This document shows, piece after piece, positions 1 to 8,999 of a stretch of 64,000 nucleotides of DNA; the stretch's first letter is position 1; every line of letters begins with the position of its first letter. Location of the stretch: positions 2,310,301-2,374,300 of the forward strand of contig NZ_CP017042.1 of assembly GCF_001717585.1 (NCBI RefSeq), given 5' to 3'. A program made the position numbers and the translations under genes. Below the pieces are notes generated by a model. That model was not told the DNA's origin. It did no database searches and saw nothing but the letters and a program-made list of their open reading frames with translations. Origin of the DNA: Selenomonas sp. oral taxon 920. Lineage in GTDB: Bacteria; Bacillota; Negativicutes; Selenomonadales; Selenomonadaceae.

Positions 1-836
1 TAGTCGTTCATCATGTGGCGCGCGGACTGGATCGAGCGGTCGACAATCGCCAGGCGTGCCGTGTTGATCGGCGCATTGCCGTCCTCCATCGAGATGGAGC
101 AGGGCATACCGCCCAGCACATAGTGTGGGTGCGGGTTCTTGCCGCCGAAGACAACGTGCGGTACGACGAGATCCTTCTGCTTGTCCAGCATCTCGAGGTA
201 GTGCGAAATCGCCATCAGATGCACCTCGGGCGGCAGCATCTGATAGTCGGGGTGATCCCACCACTGCGCGGAGAAAATACCGAGCTGGCCGCTCTCCACG
301 ATCTTCTGCACCTTCGCCTTGATCGCCGCATAGTACTCGGGATTCGATACGGGTACGTCATGCGGGTATGCCTCCGTCTCGAGCCCCGCAGGACCGCGAA
401 AGGGGAGACGGTAGGTCGCGAGCACCGTATTCTGGAGTGCCGCCGTCGCCGCAGGATCCGCCTTGAGCGCCTCGAGCGGGCTGACCCAGTCGAGGGCGTG
501 CAGATGGTAGAAATGGATGATGTGGTCCTGATGTCCGAGACACGCCGCGATGATGTTGCGAATATAGTGTGCGTTCTTCGGGATGGTGATGCCGAACGCA
601 TCCTCCACGGCACGTAGGCAGCCGAGCGCATGGGACGACGTGCAGACGCCGCAGATGCGCTGGATGTATGCCCATGCGTCACGCGGGTCGCGATCATTCA
701 TGACGAGCTCGAGGCCGCGCCATGCCGTACCGGAGGAGATGGCATCCGTGACCTTGCCCGTCGCCTCATCCACCTGGATCTCAACGCGCAGATGTCCCTC
801 AATGCGCGTAATCGGGTCGACAACAACGTGTTTCAT
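1..836 (-). CDS. [NiFe]-hydrogenase large subunit, 5' part
   Basis: Carries the Ni-Fe active site of an uptake-type hydrogenase; works with the small subunit encoded just upstream. The 278 visible residues are the N-terminal half of a family usually near 550 residues; the rest lies beyond the window edge. The N-terminal nickel-ligand motif RxCGxC is intact (R60-I-C62-G-V-C65), followed by TSSH. The ATG at 836 overlaps the small-subunit stop as ATGA, so the two subunits are translationally coupled, as is usual for group 1 hydrogenases. The second C-terminal nickel motif and the maturation cleavage site cannot be seen. Confidence 0.95.
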   Translation of the reverse strand, partial: MKHVVVDPITRIEGHLRVEIQVDEATGKVTDAISSGTAWRGLELVMNDRDPRDAWAYIQRICGVCTSSHALGCLRAVEDAFGITIPKNAHYIRNIIAACLGHQDHIIHFYHLHALDWVSPLEALKADPAATAALQNTVLATYRLPFRGPAGLETEAYPHDVPVSNPEYYAAIKAKVQKIVESGQLGIFSAQWWDHPDYQMLPPEVHLMAISHYLEMLDKQKDLVVPHVVFGGKNPHPHYVLGGMPCSISMEDGNAPINTARLAIVDRSIQSARHMMND

Positions 837-1921
837 TCATGCACCTGCTTTCCCTCTTTTTCGAGCTGCTTCTCGTGGCATTTCTTCTGCACAAGGCTCG
901 CGCCCGCGTGTGCCGCGACACCGACCGCCGTAGCGACGGCAAGACCCGCACCGACCATATCCACATCGATGCCGTCATACTCGGGCAGACGTTTCGAGAA
1001 GGGTGCATCGTCCCAGAAATTCGCATTGCTGCACCCGATGCAGGGCGCACCCGACTGGATCGGGTACGACATCCCCTGATACCAGCGCAGATTGCCGCAG
1101 GAGTTGTAGGTCTCAGGTCCTCGGCACCCGAGGTGGTAGAGACACCATCCCGCCTTTGCCCCCGCATCGTCGAAGCGATCGGCAAACATGCCCGCATCGA
1201 AGAACGGACGGCGGTAGCAAGTGTCGTGAATGCGGTTGCCGTAGAACTGGCGCGGCCGTCCCTCCCCGTCGAGCGGGGGCAGCGTACCGAAGAGCGCGAC
1301 ATGCATGACGACGCCCGTCATGACCTCGGGGATCGGCGGGCAGCCGGGCACGGCGATGTAGGGCTTTGAACCAATGAACGAGCGAATGCCCGTGGACTCC
1401 GTCGGATTCGGCGCAGCCGCCTGGATGCCGCCCGCCGTCGCACACGTCCCGTAGGCGATGACCGCCTTTGCCCCCTCGGCGACACGCCTCAGCGTATGCG
1501 AGAAGGGATGTCCGCCCGACATGCAGGTATACTCGTGCGCGCCCGATGCAACCGCGCCCTCGACCGCGAGAATGTACTCCCCGTGGTACTTTTTGATCGT
1601 CGTCTCGAGGTGCTCCTCGAACGGCTCACCGCAGCCCGCACTCAGGACATGGCTGTACTCAAGCGCGATGCTGTTCAGTACGAGATCGGATGCAAGCGGC
1701 GCACCCGAGCGGATGAAGGACTCATCGCAGCCCGTGCACTCGTGCCCATGCAGCCAGATCACGACCGGCAGCGGCTTCGTCTCCGCCGCCTCGACGACCT
1801 TCGTCATCATGTCCGTGCTCAGCCCCATCAGGGACGTGAGCGTCACACAGCCCTTCAAAAAGCTGCGGCGGCTCATGCCCTTTGCGAGATAGGCCTCCCA
1901 TAAGCTCTCCCTTTTACTCAC
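833..1921 (-). CDS. [NiFe]-hydrogenase small subunit with Tat signal
   Basis: Electron-transfer subunit holding three Fe-S clusters. I start it at GTG 1921 because AGGAGG (1933-1928) lies 6 bases upstream; an upstream in-frame TTG at 1939 would put the ribosome site inside the gene. Product 362 residues. A twin-arginine signal (S-R18-R19-S-F-L-K) marks Tat export. Cluster ligands are visible in order: ECTGC (C62, C65), a GCGEP cysteine, GCPP, HDTC, a LGC...SC pair and CIGC. The C-terminal end carries a hydrophobic stretch after VDMVGAGLAV and a charged tail, the usual membrane anchor contacting a cytochrome b. A periplasmic membrane-bound H2-uptake enzyme is therefore likely. Confidence 0.95.
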   Translation of the reverse strand: MSKRESLWEAYLAKGMSRRSFLKGCVTLTSLMGLSTDMMTKVVEAAETKPLPVVIWLHGHECTGCDESFIRSGAPLASDLVLNSIALEYSHVLSAGCGEPFEEHLETTIKKYHGEYILAVEGAVASGAHEYTCMSGGHPFSHTLRRVAEGAKAVIAYGTCATAGGIQAAAPNPTESTGIRSFIGSKPYIAVPGCPPIPEVMTGVVMHVALFGTLPPLDGEGRPRQFYGNRIHDTCYRRPFFDAGMFADRFDDAGAKAGWCLYHLGCRGPETYNSCGNLRWYQGMSYPIQSGAPCIGCSNANFWDDAPFSKRLPEYDGIDVDMVGAGLAVATAVGVAAHAGASLVQKKCHEKQLEKEGKQVHE

Positions 1922-1991
1922 ATGAATCCTCCTAACCAATACACCATTTATAATTGATAATTATTGCTCATAGTTATAGAAAATTTTTATA

Positions 1992-1997
1992 ATTATA
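1992..1997 (-). promoter_or_regulatory. Candidate -10 box of the hydrogenase promoter
   Basis: A perfect TATAAT on the minus strand in AT-rich DNA about 70 bases before the GTG start. The matching -35 position (TTTCTT, 17-base spacer) is poor, so activation by a regulator would be needed if this is the promoter. Confidence 0.35.
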
Positions 1998-2070
1998 CAC
2001 CCATCCCATCAAAAAAGAAATACACTTTTGTGCAGTACGAAAACTAATTTTGCGTTCGTTTTTTGCACGC

Positions 2071-2111
2071 AAAAAAAGCTGTCCCCCGCACCCAAAGGCA
2101 TGACAGACAGC
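2071..2111 (-). terminator. Intrinsic terminator upstream of the hydrogenase genes
   Basis: On the minus strand GCTGTC (2111-2106) pairs with GACAGC (2083-2078) and is followed by seven T. No protein gene precedes it closely, so it may end a small RNA or act as an attenuator in the hydrogenase leader. Confidence 0.55.
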
Positions 2112-2338
2112 CCCTTAACACAGCCATATACGCCGCATCTGCACATCCTGAAACAGACGCATGAAACAGCCCTGTGACGGCAATTCTGTCGCTTCCTTTT
2201 CAATGGGGAGGCGATTCCTCCCGACGGAAAGGCGCGTGCATTTCTGCCCGTACCCTGTGCGCATCTTGGGAGAATCCCGCAGCGCAGGCGCAATATCATA
2301 GGAATGGTGCCCTTAGATATTTTTGCTCGGAAACGTGA

Positions 2339-2357
2339 AAGAGCTTTGCAGGCTCTT
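2339..2357 (-). terminator. Weak hairpin after the secreted-protein gene
   Basis: AAGAGC and GCTCTT (6-bp stem, 7-base loop) followed on the minus strand by only a short T-rich stretch. It lies 65 bases past the stop at 2422. Confidence 0.35.
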
Positions 2358-2421
2358 CCTTAATTATTTGTTAATTTTAACAGGAAATTGCCGTACTGTC
2401 AATATCTGATATTTATTCTCA

Positions 2422-3180
2422 TCATGTGTGTGATTTATTTTTGATGTTCCGTTTCTTCGCCGCCTTCTTCACGGCATCGCGTTCCTTCGCCGCCATCGTG
2501 TGCGGGCGGATCTCGGCGGCGTGCCCGTCACGCGCACTGTCCGTAATGACCGCATTCTCCGTGTCATAGGCGATGATCTCGTAGGTGCGGATCGTGTTTT
2601 TCTTCGGGTCGAGCACGCGCCGTTGAAGTGTGTAGCCAACATTGCGGTACGCTTCGTCGTGCATTGCACTCACGAACTGCGCCTTGCCGAGGTCATTGTA
2701 GAGGATGAGCTGCCAGTAGGAGATGCTCCCATCGCCATTGCGCCGCATCTTCGCGCGGTCAAAGAACCAGCCGCGCCGCTCGTCCCCCTCGATAAAGACC
2801 CAGTCGCCGTCCGCGAGCGTCACGGGTTCGATCGCCGTCGCCGCGCCGTAGGCAGCGTCGGATGCCACGGGAGCAATGCCGATCCCGTGCCCACCGTCCT
2901 GCGGTGCGGACTGCTCCTCGGCAGCATCCTGTGCTGCTGGCCCCTCAGGCACAGAGCGGAGTGTGCCGTCTTCATCGTGCGAACCGGCAGGCTCATCCCC
3001 CAGCTCGTCCATCTCCTCGTCCAGGACGCTCTCCTCGTCCGATGCACGCTCTGCGGGCGCGGTGCTCCCGTGGTGCTCCTCTGCCATCATGACCTCGTGG
3101 ATATCCTTCTTCTCCGCGCTCACGCCCCATGCAGGCAGGAGAAAAAGTCCTGCGGCAATCATACAAATGAAGGATTTCAT
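2422..3180 (-). CDS. Secreted hypothetical protein, acidic linker and C-terminal domain
   Basis: I do not recognise the family with certainty. Product 252 residues, ATG at 3180 with GGGAG 9 bases upstream. Residues 1-22 are a clear Sec signal peptide (MKSF..., hydrophobic core, cleavage near VSA-E). Residues 25-115 are rich in Glu, Asp, Ala and Ser, a probable unstructured linker. Residues 120-225 form a compact domain with aromatic pairs (DGDWVFIEG, RRGWFFD, ISYWQLI) and a YEIIAYD strand, reminiscent of small secreted domains seen in Negativicutes that report on surface conditions. The tail is strongly basic. It starts 11 bases after the M23 peptidase gene, so the two are probably co-transcribed and both act in the envelope. 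Confidence 0.75.
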   Translation of the reverse strand: MKSFICMIAAGLFLLPAWGVSAEKKDIHEVMMAEEHHGSTAPAERASDEESVLDEEMDELGDEPAGSHDEDGTLRSVPEGPAAQDAAEEQSAPQDGGHGIGIAPVASDAAYGAATAIEPVTLADGDWVFIEGDERRGWFFDRAKMRRNGDGSISYWQLILYNDLGKAQFVSAMHDEAYRNVGYTLQRRVLDPKKNTIRTYEIIAYDTENAVITDSARDGHAAEIRPHTMAAKERDAVKKAAKKRNIKNKSHT

Positions 3181-3191
3181 AGCATTCTCCC

Positions 3192-4100
3192 TTATAAATA
3201 TCCTGCGGGGTTGACGGGCTGCCCATCAACGCGCACCTCGTAGTGAACATGGGGTCCCGTAGAGCGTCCCGTCGAGCCGACATAGGCGATGACCTCACCG
3301 CGCCGCACCTGCTGTCCAACCGTCACGGCGAGCGCGGAGGCGTGCCCGTAGCGCGTCACAATGCCGCCGCCGTGGTCCACATCGACCATGTTTCCATAGC
3401 CGCCGTTCCACCCTGCCGCCGTGACAATGCCGTCAGCGGTCGCAACGATGGGCGTGCCCATATCGGCGGCAATGTCGATCCCTTGATGGAACTCCGTACC
3501 GCCAAAGCGCAGACCGTAGGGCGAGCTGACGTAGCCCGCCGCCGGCCAGATGGAGGGCATCGTGTGCGGTGCGCTGTCCGAGGCATAGGATGCCGCCCCC
3601 GGGAACTCCCTGCGCATGGTCTCGGCGAGGAGGTCGATGGACGAGCGGCGCGTACCGAGACGCTCCTCGATCATCTCAAGTGCCTCGGAGAGATCCGCCG
3701 TGGTCGGCGCATGCTGCTCTCCGCCCGTCGGCGAGACCGTTCCCTCCTGCACAGTCTCGTCCGCCGCGGCGGGCGGTGCACCGACGATGGCACGCAGCCC
3801 GTCCTCGGCGCGGCGGAGACTGTCAAGATCCTGTTGGAGGGCGGATGCCTTTTTCGACACCTGCAGGATCTGCTCCTGTTGGATGCGGTTCGCCTCGCGC
3901 AGCTGTGCCGTCTCAGACGCGTGCATTTCTCCGTTCATCAGCGTGTAGATGGAGAGCACCGCGCCGACAGCGAGCACGGCGACCGCTGCGCCCGCCCCCA
4001 CGGCAATCAGGCGTAGGGAGCGGAGCGACAGGCGCACAGTGCGCGTCACATCCTCCTCGCTGTCGATGAATTGGATTTTATAGCGTTTTTCTTCGTTCAA
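3192..4100 (-). CDS. Membrane-anchored M23 family peptidoglycan endopeptidase
   Basis: Zinc metallopeptidase predicted to cut cell-wall peptide cross-links in the periplasm. The start is TTG at 4100, chosen because AGGAG lies 7 bases before it. Product 302 residues: a cytoplasmic tail, one membrane helix (about 31-53), a coiled coil (about 62-105), a linker, and the M23 domain (about 185-302). Zinc and catalytic residues are intact: H205 and D209 in FHQGID, H253 in RYGHA, and H284/H286 in PHVH. Architecture is that of MepM/NlpD-type endopeptidases. It follows the par operon after a terminator and is probably transcribed with the secreted protein downstream. Confidence 0.93.
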   Translation of the reverse strand: MNEEKRYKIQFIDSEEDVTRTVRLSLRSLRLIAVGAGAAVAVLAVGAVLSIYTLMNGEMHASETAQLREANRIQQEQILQVSKKASALQQDLDSLRRAEDGLRAIVGAPPAAADETVQEGTVSPTGGEQHAPTTADLSEALEMIEERLGTRRSSIDLLAETMRREFPGAASYASDSAPHTMPSIWPAAGYVSSPYGLRFGGTEFHQGIDIAADMGTPIVATADGIVTAAGWNGGYGNMVDVDHGGGIVTRYGHASALAVTVGQQVRRGEVIAYVGSTGRSTGPHVHYEVRVDGQPVNPAGYL

Positions 4101-4161
4101 GCTGTTCTCCTATGCTATGATGTGGTCCGTTTCCTTCGCCCTATCCTAGCCGAACAAAATG

Positions 4162-4188
4162 AAAACCTGCTGAGTTTCAGCAGGTTTT
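4162..4188 (-). terminator. Intrinsic terminator of the par operon
   Basis: A perfect 12-bp stem (AAAACCTGCTGA with TCAGCAGGTTTT) and 3-base loop, 11 bases past the DUF4446 stop, with A/T tracts on both sides. Confidence 0.85.
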
Positions 4189-4198
4189 CTGTGCTATT

Positions 4199-4720
4199 TC
4201 AATACTGGATCGGCAGCGGCTGCGCCATCGCTTCCCGCAGCACGCCCTTCTCCTCGTCCGTCAGCGGGTACTCCGAGGAGCCGCCCTTGATCGGCTTGAT
4301 GTAGCTGCGCGAGTCCGCACGCGCGAAGATGCTCGAAAAGATGATCCCGTCGTTGTTCGCGTCGAGCATGGCGACAGCATAGCTGAGATCGCCCCCCATG
4401 TCCTCGAACGCGCGGAAACGCACCATCGCAGTGCGTACGAGAGATTTGCGGATGAACTGGCGGATCAGTTCGTTCTCCTCGAGGATGCGCGTGTTGATCG
4501 CGGAGACCTTCTCCACTTCGTGAATGTGCTGGATCAGCATTCCCTCGAGGTTCTCCGTCTGCGAGCCGCGCATCATCTCGCGGTACCGCGCCCGCATCGT
4601 CGAGAGACGCACCATTGTGTAGATAACCAGTATCAATAAGATCAGTATCAGCAGCATGCAGGTCAGCAAAAGTACCGTCGCATGCGATGCAATATAGTTA
4701 ACGAGATTGTTTAGAAACAA
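4199..4720 (-). CDS. DUF4446 membrane protein linked to parAB
   Basis: Product 173 residues with one long N-terminal membrane helix (about 15-40) and a cytoplasmic domain containing a coiled coil (about 50-95) and an EDMGGDLSYAVAMLD core followed by NGIIFSSI, the pattern of DUF4446 proteins. No enzymatic function is known for the family. It reads from TTG 4720, 37 bases after parB, in the position where many Firmicutes carry a DUF4446 gene, and it is the last gene before a strong terminator. A role in envelope anchoring of the origin region is only a guess from position. Confidence 0.85.
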   Translation of the reverse strand: MFLNNLVNYIASHATVLLLTCMLLILILLILVIYTMVRLSTMRARYREMMRGSQTENLEGMLIQHIHEVEKVSAINTRILEENELIRQFIRKSLVRTAMVRFRAFEDMGGDLSYAVAMLDANNDGIIFSSIFARADSRSYIKPIKGGSSEYPLTDEEKGVLREAMAQPLPIQY

Positions 4721-4757
4721 TGCTTTCTACCCTTCTTCCCTACATTTTCTTGGAGCA

Positions 4758-5777
4758 TCACACCGTGAAGTTCTGCGTGGAGATGGCGCGCAGGGCAGCG
4801 CGTTTGTCCTCTTTCCCCGCGCCCTCGGTCTCTGTGAGCAGACTCAGGAGGCGTTCGAGGTCATCCATCGAGAAATAGCTGATCTCGAGCCTTCCCTTTC
4901 CCTTTTCGCGCCCCTCCTGTATGCGCACCTTCGTCCCGAGGCTTCGTGTCAGGCGCTCCTCCGCCTCGCGGACGAAGATGTCCGGCGTGCGTGCCGATTT
5001 TGCCGGCTCCGCCGTCTTTTTAAGGGCGTTCGGATCCTTGACGAGGCGCTTGACAAGTGCCTCTGCGCCGCGCGCAGAGAGCTCGTGCTCCTGGATGTAC
5101 TCCGCTGCCTCACGTTGGAGTGTGGGCGTGTCGAGGGTGAGAAGCGGCCGCACCTGCCCCATTGTGAGGACTCCGTTCGCAACGAATGCCTGTACCTCCT
5201 CCGCGAGCCGCAGGAGGCGGACGCTGTTCGCAATCGCCGAGCGGCTGCGCGCCACGCGGCGGGCAAGCTCCTCCTGCGAGAGACGGAACTCGGTCAAGAG
5301 CCGTTCGTAGGCACGTGCCTCCTCGATCGGGTTAAGATCCTCGCGCTGAATGTTCTCGATGAGTGCCATCTCTGCAAGCTCTGCATCCGACGCCGTGCGA
5401 AAAACGACGGGCACGGCGCCGAGCCCTGCAAGGCGTGCCGCACGCAGGCGGCGTTCGCCCGCGATGAGCTCATACTTTCCGTCGCCGACGGCACGAACGG
5501 AGAGCGGCTGAAGAATCCCGTGCCGCACGATGGACTCGCGCAGCTCCTCGAGTGCTGCTTCATCGAACTCGCGCCGCGGCTGAAATCGGTTCGGCTGAAT
5601 CGCATCCACAGGGAGTTCGGCGGGAGTACTCGCGGACAATGCGGGCGCGGGTGTCTGCACCTGCGCCTCTGCCGGGGCGATGGTTTCCGTCTTTTTTTGC
5701 CCGCCCGCAAGCGCGTTTCTGCCGAGGCCGAGCGCCCCGAGGCCGCGCCCGAGGCCGCCTGTCTTAGCCTTCTTCAC
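4758..5777 (-). CDS. parB: Chromosome-partitioning protein ParB (Spo0J)
   Basis: CTP-dependent DNA clamp that loads at parS sites and spreads to organise the origin region. Start GTG 5777 with GGGAGG 9 bases upstream; product 339 residues. The N-terminal ParB/sulfiredoxin-like domain (about 50-145) has the box with [12 protein letters not shown], followed by a KorB-like helix-turn-helix (about 160-215, starting [20 protein letters not shown]) and a C-terminal dimerisation domain. The extreme N-terminus is short and basic with GLGRGLGAL, the segment that contacts ParA. It overlaps the parA end by 14 bases. Its presumed targets, four parS sites, lie 2-4 kb upstream. Confidence 0.97.
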   Translation of the reverse strand: MKKAKTGGLGRGLGALGLGRNALAGGQKKTETIAPAEAQVQTPAPALSASTPAELPVDAIQPNRFQPRREFDEAALEELRESIVRHGILQPLSVRAVGDGKYELIAGERRLRAARLAGLGAVPVVFRTASDAELAEMALIENIQREDLNPIEEARAYERLLTEFRLSQEELARRVARSRSAIANSVRLLRLAEEVQAFVANGVLTMGQVRPLLTLDTPTLQREAAEYIQEHELSARGAEALVKRLVKDPNALKKTAEPAKSARTPDIFVREAEERLTRSLGTKVRIQEGREKGKGRLEISYFSMDDLERLLSLLTETEGAGKEDKRAALRAISTQNFTV

Positions 5778-6528
5778 GCTTCATAACCTCCCTCGCAAGT
5801 GCAATATAGCTCTCCGCTCCGCGCGATGTAATATCGTAGGAGGTGATGGGCTGCCCGAAGGACGGTGCCTCCGACAGGCGTACGTTGCGCGGAATCAATG
5901 TCTTGTAGAGTGCCGTGCCAAAGACGCCCTTTACCTCGTCGACAACCTGTGTCGCGATCCGTGTCCGACCGTCGTACATGGTCATGACGACGCCCTGCAC
6001 GCGGAGTGCGGGGTTGACGCTCTCCTGCACAAGTGTGATCGTGTTCATCAGCTGCGCCACGCCCTCGAGCGCGTAAAATTCACACTGGATGGGGATGAGG
6101 ACAGCGTGTGCCGCCGCGAGTGCATTCAACGTGAGAAAGCCGAGCGACGGCGGACAGTCGATAAAGATGTAGTCGTAGTCATGCTCCACTACGGTAAGTG
6201 CATCCCGCAGACGTGTCTCGCGGCGTTCGAGCTCCGCCAGCTCCACCTCGGCCCCCGCGAGGTCAACGTTGGCGGGCAGGACGTGTACGCGGTAGTCCGA
6301 GGCGACAATTGACTCCCGAAGGCTGTGCCCCTCGATGAGGACGCGGTATGTCGTGGACATCAGCATGTTTTTGTCGATGCCGAAGCCGCTCGTCGCATTT
6401 CCCTGCGGGTCGATGTCAACAAGCAGGACGCGGCGCTTCGCGCGCGCAACAGCGGCGGCGAGGTTGACTGCCGTTGTCGTCTTTCCGACGCCGCCCTTTT
6501 GACTGGCGATCGCAATGATCTTTGCCAC
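5764..6528 (-). CDS. parA: Chromosome-partitioning ATPase ParA (Soj)
   Basis: Nucleoid-binding ATPase that moves ParB-bound origins and in relatives also modulates DnaA. Product 254 residues, GTG start at 6528 with AAAGGATG upstream. The deviant Walker A motif K11-G-G-V-G-K-T-T is intact, followed by switch [12 protein letters not shown] and Walker B-like [10 protein letters not shown]. Length is exactly that of Soj. It sits 34 bases after pfkA and overlaps parB, so pfkA-parA-parB-DUF4446 is probably one operon. Confidence 0.97.
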   Translation of the reverse strand: MAKIIAIASQKGGVGKTTTAVNLAAAVARAKRRVLLVDIDPQGNATSGFGIDKNMLMSTTYRVLIEGHSLRESIVASDYRVHVLPANVDLAGAEVELAELERRETRLRDALTVVEHDYDYIFIDCPPSLGFLTLNALAAAHAVLIPIQCEFYALEGVAQLMNTITLVQESVNPALRVQGVVMTMYDGRTRIATQVVDEVKGVFGTALYKTLIPRNVRLSEAPSFGQPITSYDITSRGAESYIALAREVMKREEG

Positions 6529-6562
6529 GGGATCATCCTTTCTTCGGAAGTGTGGAAATGTT

Positions 6563-7525
6563 TTAGAACAGCACCTTCGCGAGGTGCAGATACTCGGGGT
6601 CGAGTGCCTTCTTGTTGTTCACCGCATCGTAGAGGTTGACCGAGACAACATGGCCCTTGCTGTAGCCGAACACAACGCCCGAGAGCCCCGAGATGAGTGC
6701 GAGCGCCGCCTGCTCTCCGAGCTGGCTGGCACGCACGCGGTCGATGACCGTCGGCGAGCCGCCGCGCTGAATATGCCCGAGCACGGAGACGCGTGTCTCG
6801 ATGTCCGTGTGTTTGGCGATGTAGTCGCAGACCTCCTGCCCGCTCGCCGCGCCCTCGGCAACGACGATGAGGATGTAGCGCTTGCCGTGCTCGTAGGCAC
6901 TCGTGAGACTGTCCGTGATCTGCTGCAGATCGAACTTCTCCTCGGGCACGAGGATGTACTCCGCGCCGCCCGAGATGCCTGCAACGAGTGCGAGCCAGCC
7001 GCTGCCGCGCCCCATGACCTCGAGCACGATCACGCGGCGGTGTGCCGATGCTGTGTCGCGCAGCTTGTTGATTGCGTCAATGATCGTATTCGCTGCCGTG
7101 TCACAGCCAATCGTGTAATCCATGCCCCAGACATCGTTGTCGATCGTGCCCGGCAGACCGACGATGGGGAAGCCGTACTCCTCCGAGAGCAGCTGTGCAC
7201 CGCGCAGGGAGCCGTCCCCCCCGATCACGCAGAGTCCCTCGATGCCGCGCTTGATGAGGTTTTCATGACCGAGGCGGCGTCCCTCCGGCGTCTGCCAGCG
7301 CTTGCAGCGTGCCGTCCCGAGGAAGGTGCCGCCGCGCTGGATGATGTCGCCTACGTCCTTGGATTCCAGTTCCCTCATGTCCTCTTCGAGCAGGCCGTGG
7401 TAGCCGTCATTGATGCCCCAGACCTTCACGCCCTCGTAGAGCGCCGTGCGCGCAACCGCGCGCGCCGCAGCATTCATCCCCGGGCTGTCGCCCCCACTCG
7501 TCATGATTGCAATGCTCTTTAACAC
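6563..7525 (-). CDS. pfkA: ATP-dependent 6-phosphofructokinase
   Basis: Phosphorylates fructose 6-phosphate to fructose 1,6-bisphosphate in glycolysis. I choose GTG 7525, preceded by GGGGAGG, giving 320 residues, the usual bacterial PfkA length; longer upstream starts add a segment with no homology. Hallmarks: [11 protein letters not shown] at the N-terminus, GGDGSLRGA (ATP site), [10 protein letters not shown] with the catalytic Asp, and the MGRGSGWLA substrate motif. The promoter is likely the extended -10 (TGC-TATGAT, 7600-7595) between the dnaB terminator and the gene. The position directly ahead of parA is unusual, putting a glycolytic control enzyme at the head of the segregation operon. 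Confidence 0.96.
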   Translation of the reverse strand: MLKSIAIMTSGGDSPGMNAAARAVARTALYEGVKVWGINDGYHGLLEEDMRELESKDVGDIIQRGGTFLGTARCKRWQTPEGRRLGHENLIKRGIEGLCVIGGDGSLRGAQLLSEEYGFPIVGLPGTIDNDVWGMDYTIGCDTAANTIIDAINKLRDTASAHRRVIVLEVMGRGSGWLALVAGISGGAEYILVPEEKFDLQQITDSLTSAYEHGKRYILIVVAEGAASGQEVCDYIAKHTDIETRVSVLGHIQRGGSPTVIDRVRASQLGEQAALALISGLSGVVFGYSKGHVVSVNLYDAVNNKKALDPEYLHLAKVLF

Positions 7526-7611
7526 GACTCTTCCTCCCCTGCCCATTTGTAAAATGCGTGAATAAACGCATACCCATTCTTTCGTACTCTCCTCATCATA
7601 GCACAAATAGC

Positions 7612-7640
7612 AAAAAAAATCCCCTCTTTTTTGAGGGGAT
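7612..7640 (-). terminator. Intrinsic terminator after dnaB
   Basis: Minus-strand stem ATCCCCTC/GAGGGGAT with a 6-base loop followed by eight T. It separates dnaB from the pfkA-par operon. Confidence 0.9.
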
Positions 7641-7650
7641 GGTGCTAAAA

Positions 7651-7666
7651 TGTTTCACGTGAAACA
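7651..7666. promoter_or_regulatory. parS site 1 (intergenic, perfect)
   Basis: TGTTTCACGTGAAACA, an exact match to the bacterial parS consensus, located between the dnaB stop and its terminator, about 1.9 kb from parB. Confidence 0.95.
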
Positions 7667-7676
7667 AATCTGTCGA

Positions 7677-8999
7677 TTATCCTTCTCGTGTGAGATCGCG
7701 GAAGCGCGTATACTCTTTCTGAAAGAACATCTTCACCGTGTCGGTTGCACCGTTGCGGTGCTTCGCTATGCTGAGTTCCGTGATATTCGCGTTCTCCGTG
7801 TCCTGGTTGTAGTAGTCCTCACGGTAGAGGAACATGACGATGTCCGCATCCTGCTCGATGGAACCGGACTCACGCAGATCGGAGAGCATGGGGCGCTTGT
7901 CCGAACGTCCCTCCGTAGCGCGCGAGAGCTGCGAGAGCACAACGATCGGCACGGAGAGCTCACGCGCAAGAACCTTCAGCGAGCGCGTCATCTCCGCAAC
8001 GGCGAGGGTGCGGTTCTCCGCACGCCCCGGCGCCTGAATGAGCTGCAGATAGTCGATCGCAATGAGGTCGAGCCCGTGCTCTGCCTTCAGGCGGCGTGCA
8101 CGCGTGCGAATATCGAGCACAGTCGTGCTGCTCGTGTCGTCGAAGTAGAGATTCGTCTTCATCATGCGGTCGGCAACCTTGACGAGGCGCTCCCACTCCT
8201 CATCGTCGAGCTCGCCGCGGGCAAGGCGCGTTGCGTCAATCTGTCCCTCGGCGCAGAAAATACGGTGCATCAGCTGCTCGCGCGGCATTTCAAGCGAGAA
8301 GAACGCAACCGTTCCGCCCTGTAGTGCGACATGTGTTGCAAGGTTGAGGACAAACGCCGTCTTTCCCATCGCGGGGCGGGCAGCGACGATGATGAGGTCG
8401 GACTTCTGCAGTCCGCGCGTCACGGAGTCAAGTGTCTGGAGCCCTGTGGAGAGTCCCGTGATGCCCCCCTTTGCTTTTGCAAGCTCGCTCACGCGATCCA
8501 CGGCATCAAAGACTACATCTTTGATCGGAACAAACGCACCCGTCGTCTGTCCGCCTGCAATGGCGAGGATCTTCCGTTCCGCATCATCGAGCTGTTCTGC
8601 GATGTCCTCACTCGCCTCGTATGCTGCACCCGCGATCTCCGTGCTCGCATCGATGAGGGAGCGCAGGATCGCCTTCTCCTTCACAATCTTTGCATAGTGC
8701 GCGAGATTCGCCGTACTCGGCACGCTGTTCGTCAGATTTGCGAGGAACGTAATGCCGCCGACCTGTTCAAGCAGGCCGCTCTTCTTCAGCGACTCGGTGA
8801 CAGTAACGATATCGACCGGTTCACCGTCCCTCACAAGCCCTTCCATTGCCTCGAATACGGCGCGGTGTGCCTGCCGATAGAACTCATCCGCGCGCAGCAG
8901 CTCGATCGCCTGCGTGACCGCCGCAGGCTTCAGCATCATCGCGCCAAGCACGGAGAGTTCGGCCTCAATGCTCTGCGGTGGAATGCGTCCTTCCGCCAT
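7677..8999 (-). CDS. dnaB: Replicative DNA helicase DnaB
   Basis: Hexameric ring helicase that unwinds DNA at replication forks. ATG at 8999 is chosen because AAGGAGAA lies just upstream; product 440 residues. The N-terminal DnaB-N domain (about 5-105) starts PPQSIEAELSVLGAM; the RecA-like domain has Walker A ARPAMGKTAF, Walker B IAIDYLQL and the H4-like segment VLSQLSR. No intein or insertion. The start overlaps the 3' end of lonC by 35 bases, so translation is coupled. It is the last gene of the yybS-gdpP-rplI-lonC-dnaB group. Confidence 0.97.
   Translation of the reverse strand: MAEGRIPPQSIEAELSVLGAMMLKPAAVTQAIELLRADEFYRQAHRAVFEAMEGLVRDGEPVDIVTVTESLKKSGLLEQVGGITFLANLTNSVPSTANLAHYAKIVKEKAILRSLIDASTEIAGAAYEASEDIAEQLDDAERKILAIAGGQTTGAFVPIKDVVFDAVDRVSELAKAKGGITGLSTGLQTLDSVTRGLQKSDLIIVAARPAMGKTAFVLNLATHVALQGGTVAFFSLEMPREQLMHRIFCAEGQIDATRLARGELDDEEWERLVKVADRMMKTNLYFDDTSSTTVLDIRTRARRLKAEHGLDLIAIDYLQLIQAPGRAENRTLAVAEMTRSLKVLARELSVPIVVLSQLSRATEGRSDKRPMLSDLRESGSIEQDADIVMFLYREDYYNQDTENANITELSIAKHRNGATDTVKMFFQKEYTRFRDLTREG

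Larger units (their letters stand above)
1922..2421. other. Intergenic region, likely hydrogenase leader or untranslated RNA
   Basis: About 500 bases with no convincing gene. A 96-codon minus-strand frame at 2009-2299 has no ribosome site and a composition unlike the neighbours. On the minus strand the stretch has several hairpins, including a 6-bp GGGAGG/CCTCCC stem near 2200, and ends in an intrinsic terminator about 150 bases before the hydrogenase gene. AT-rich DNA at 1940-2035 probably holds the hydrogenase promoter. Confidence 0.5.

Noticed and set aside
2009..2299. Possible 96-residue protein before the hydrogenase genes
   Set aside because: No ribosome site, Cys/Arg-rich composition, and an intrinsic terminator lies inside the frame.
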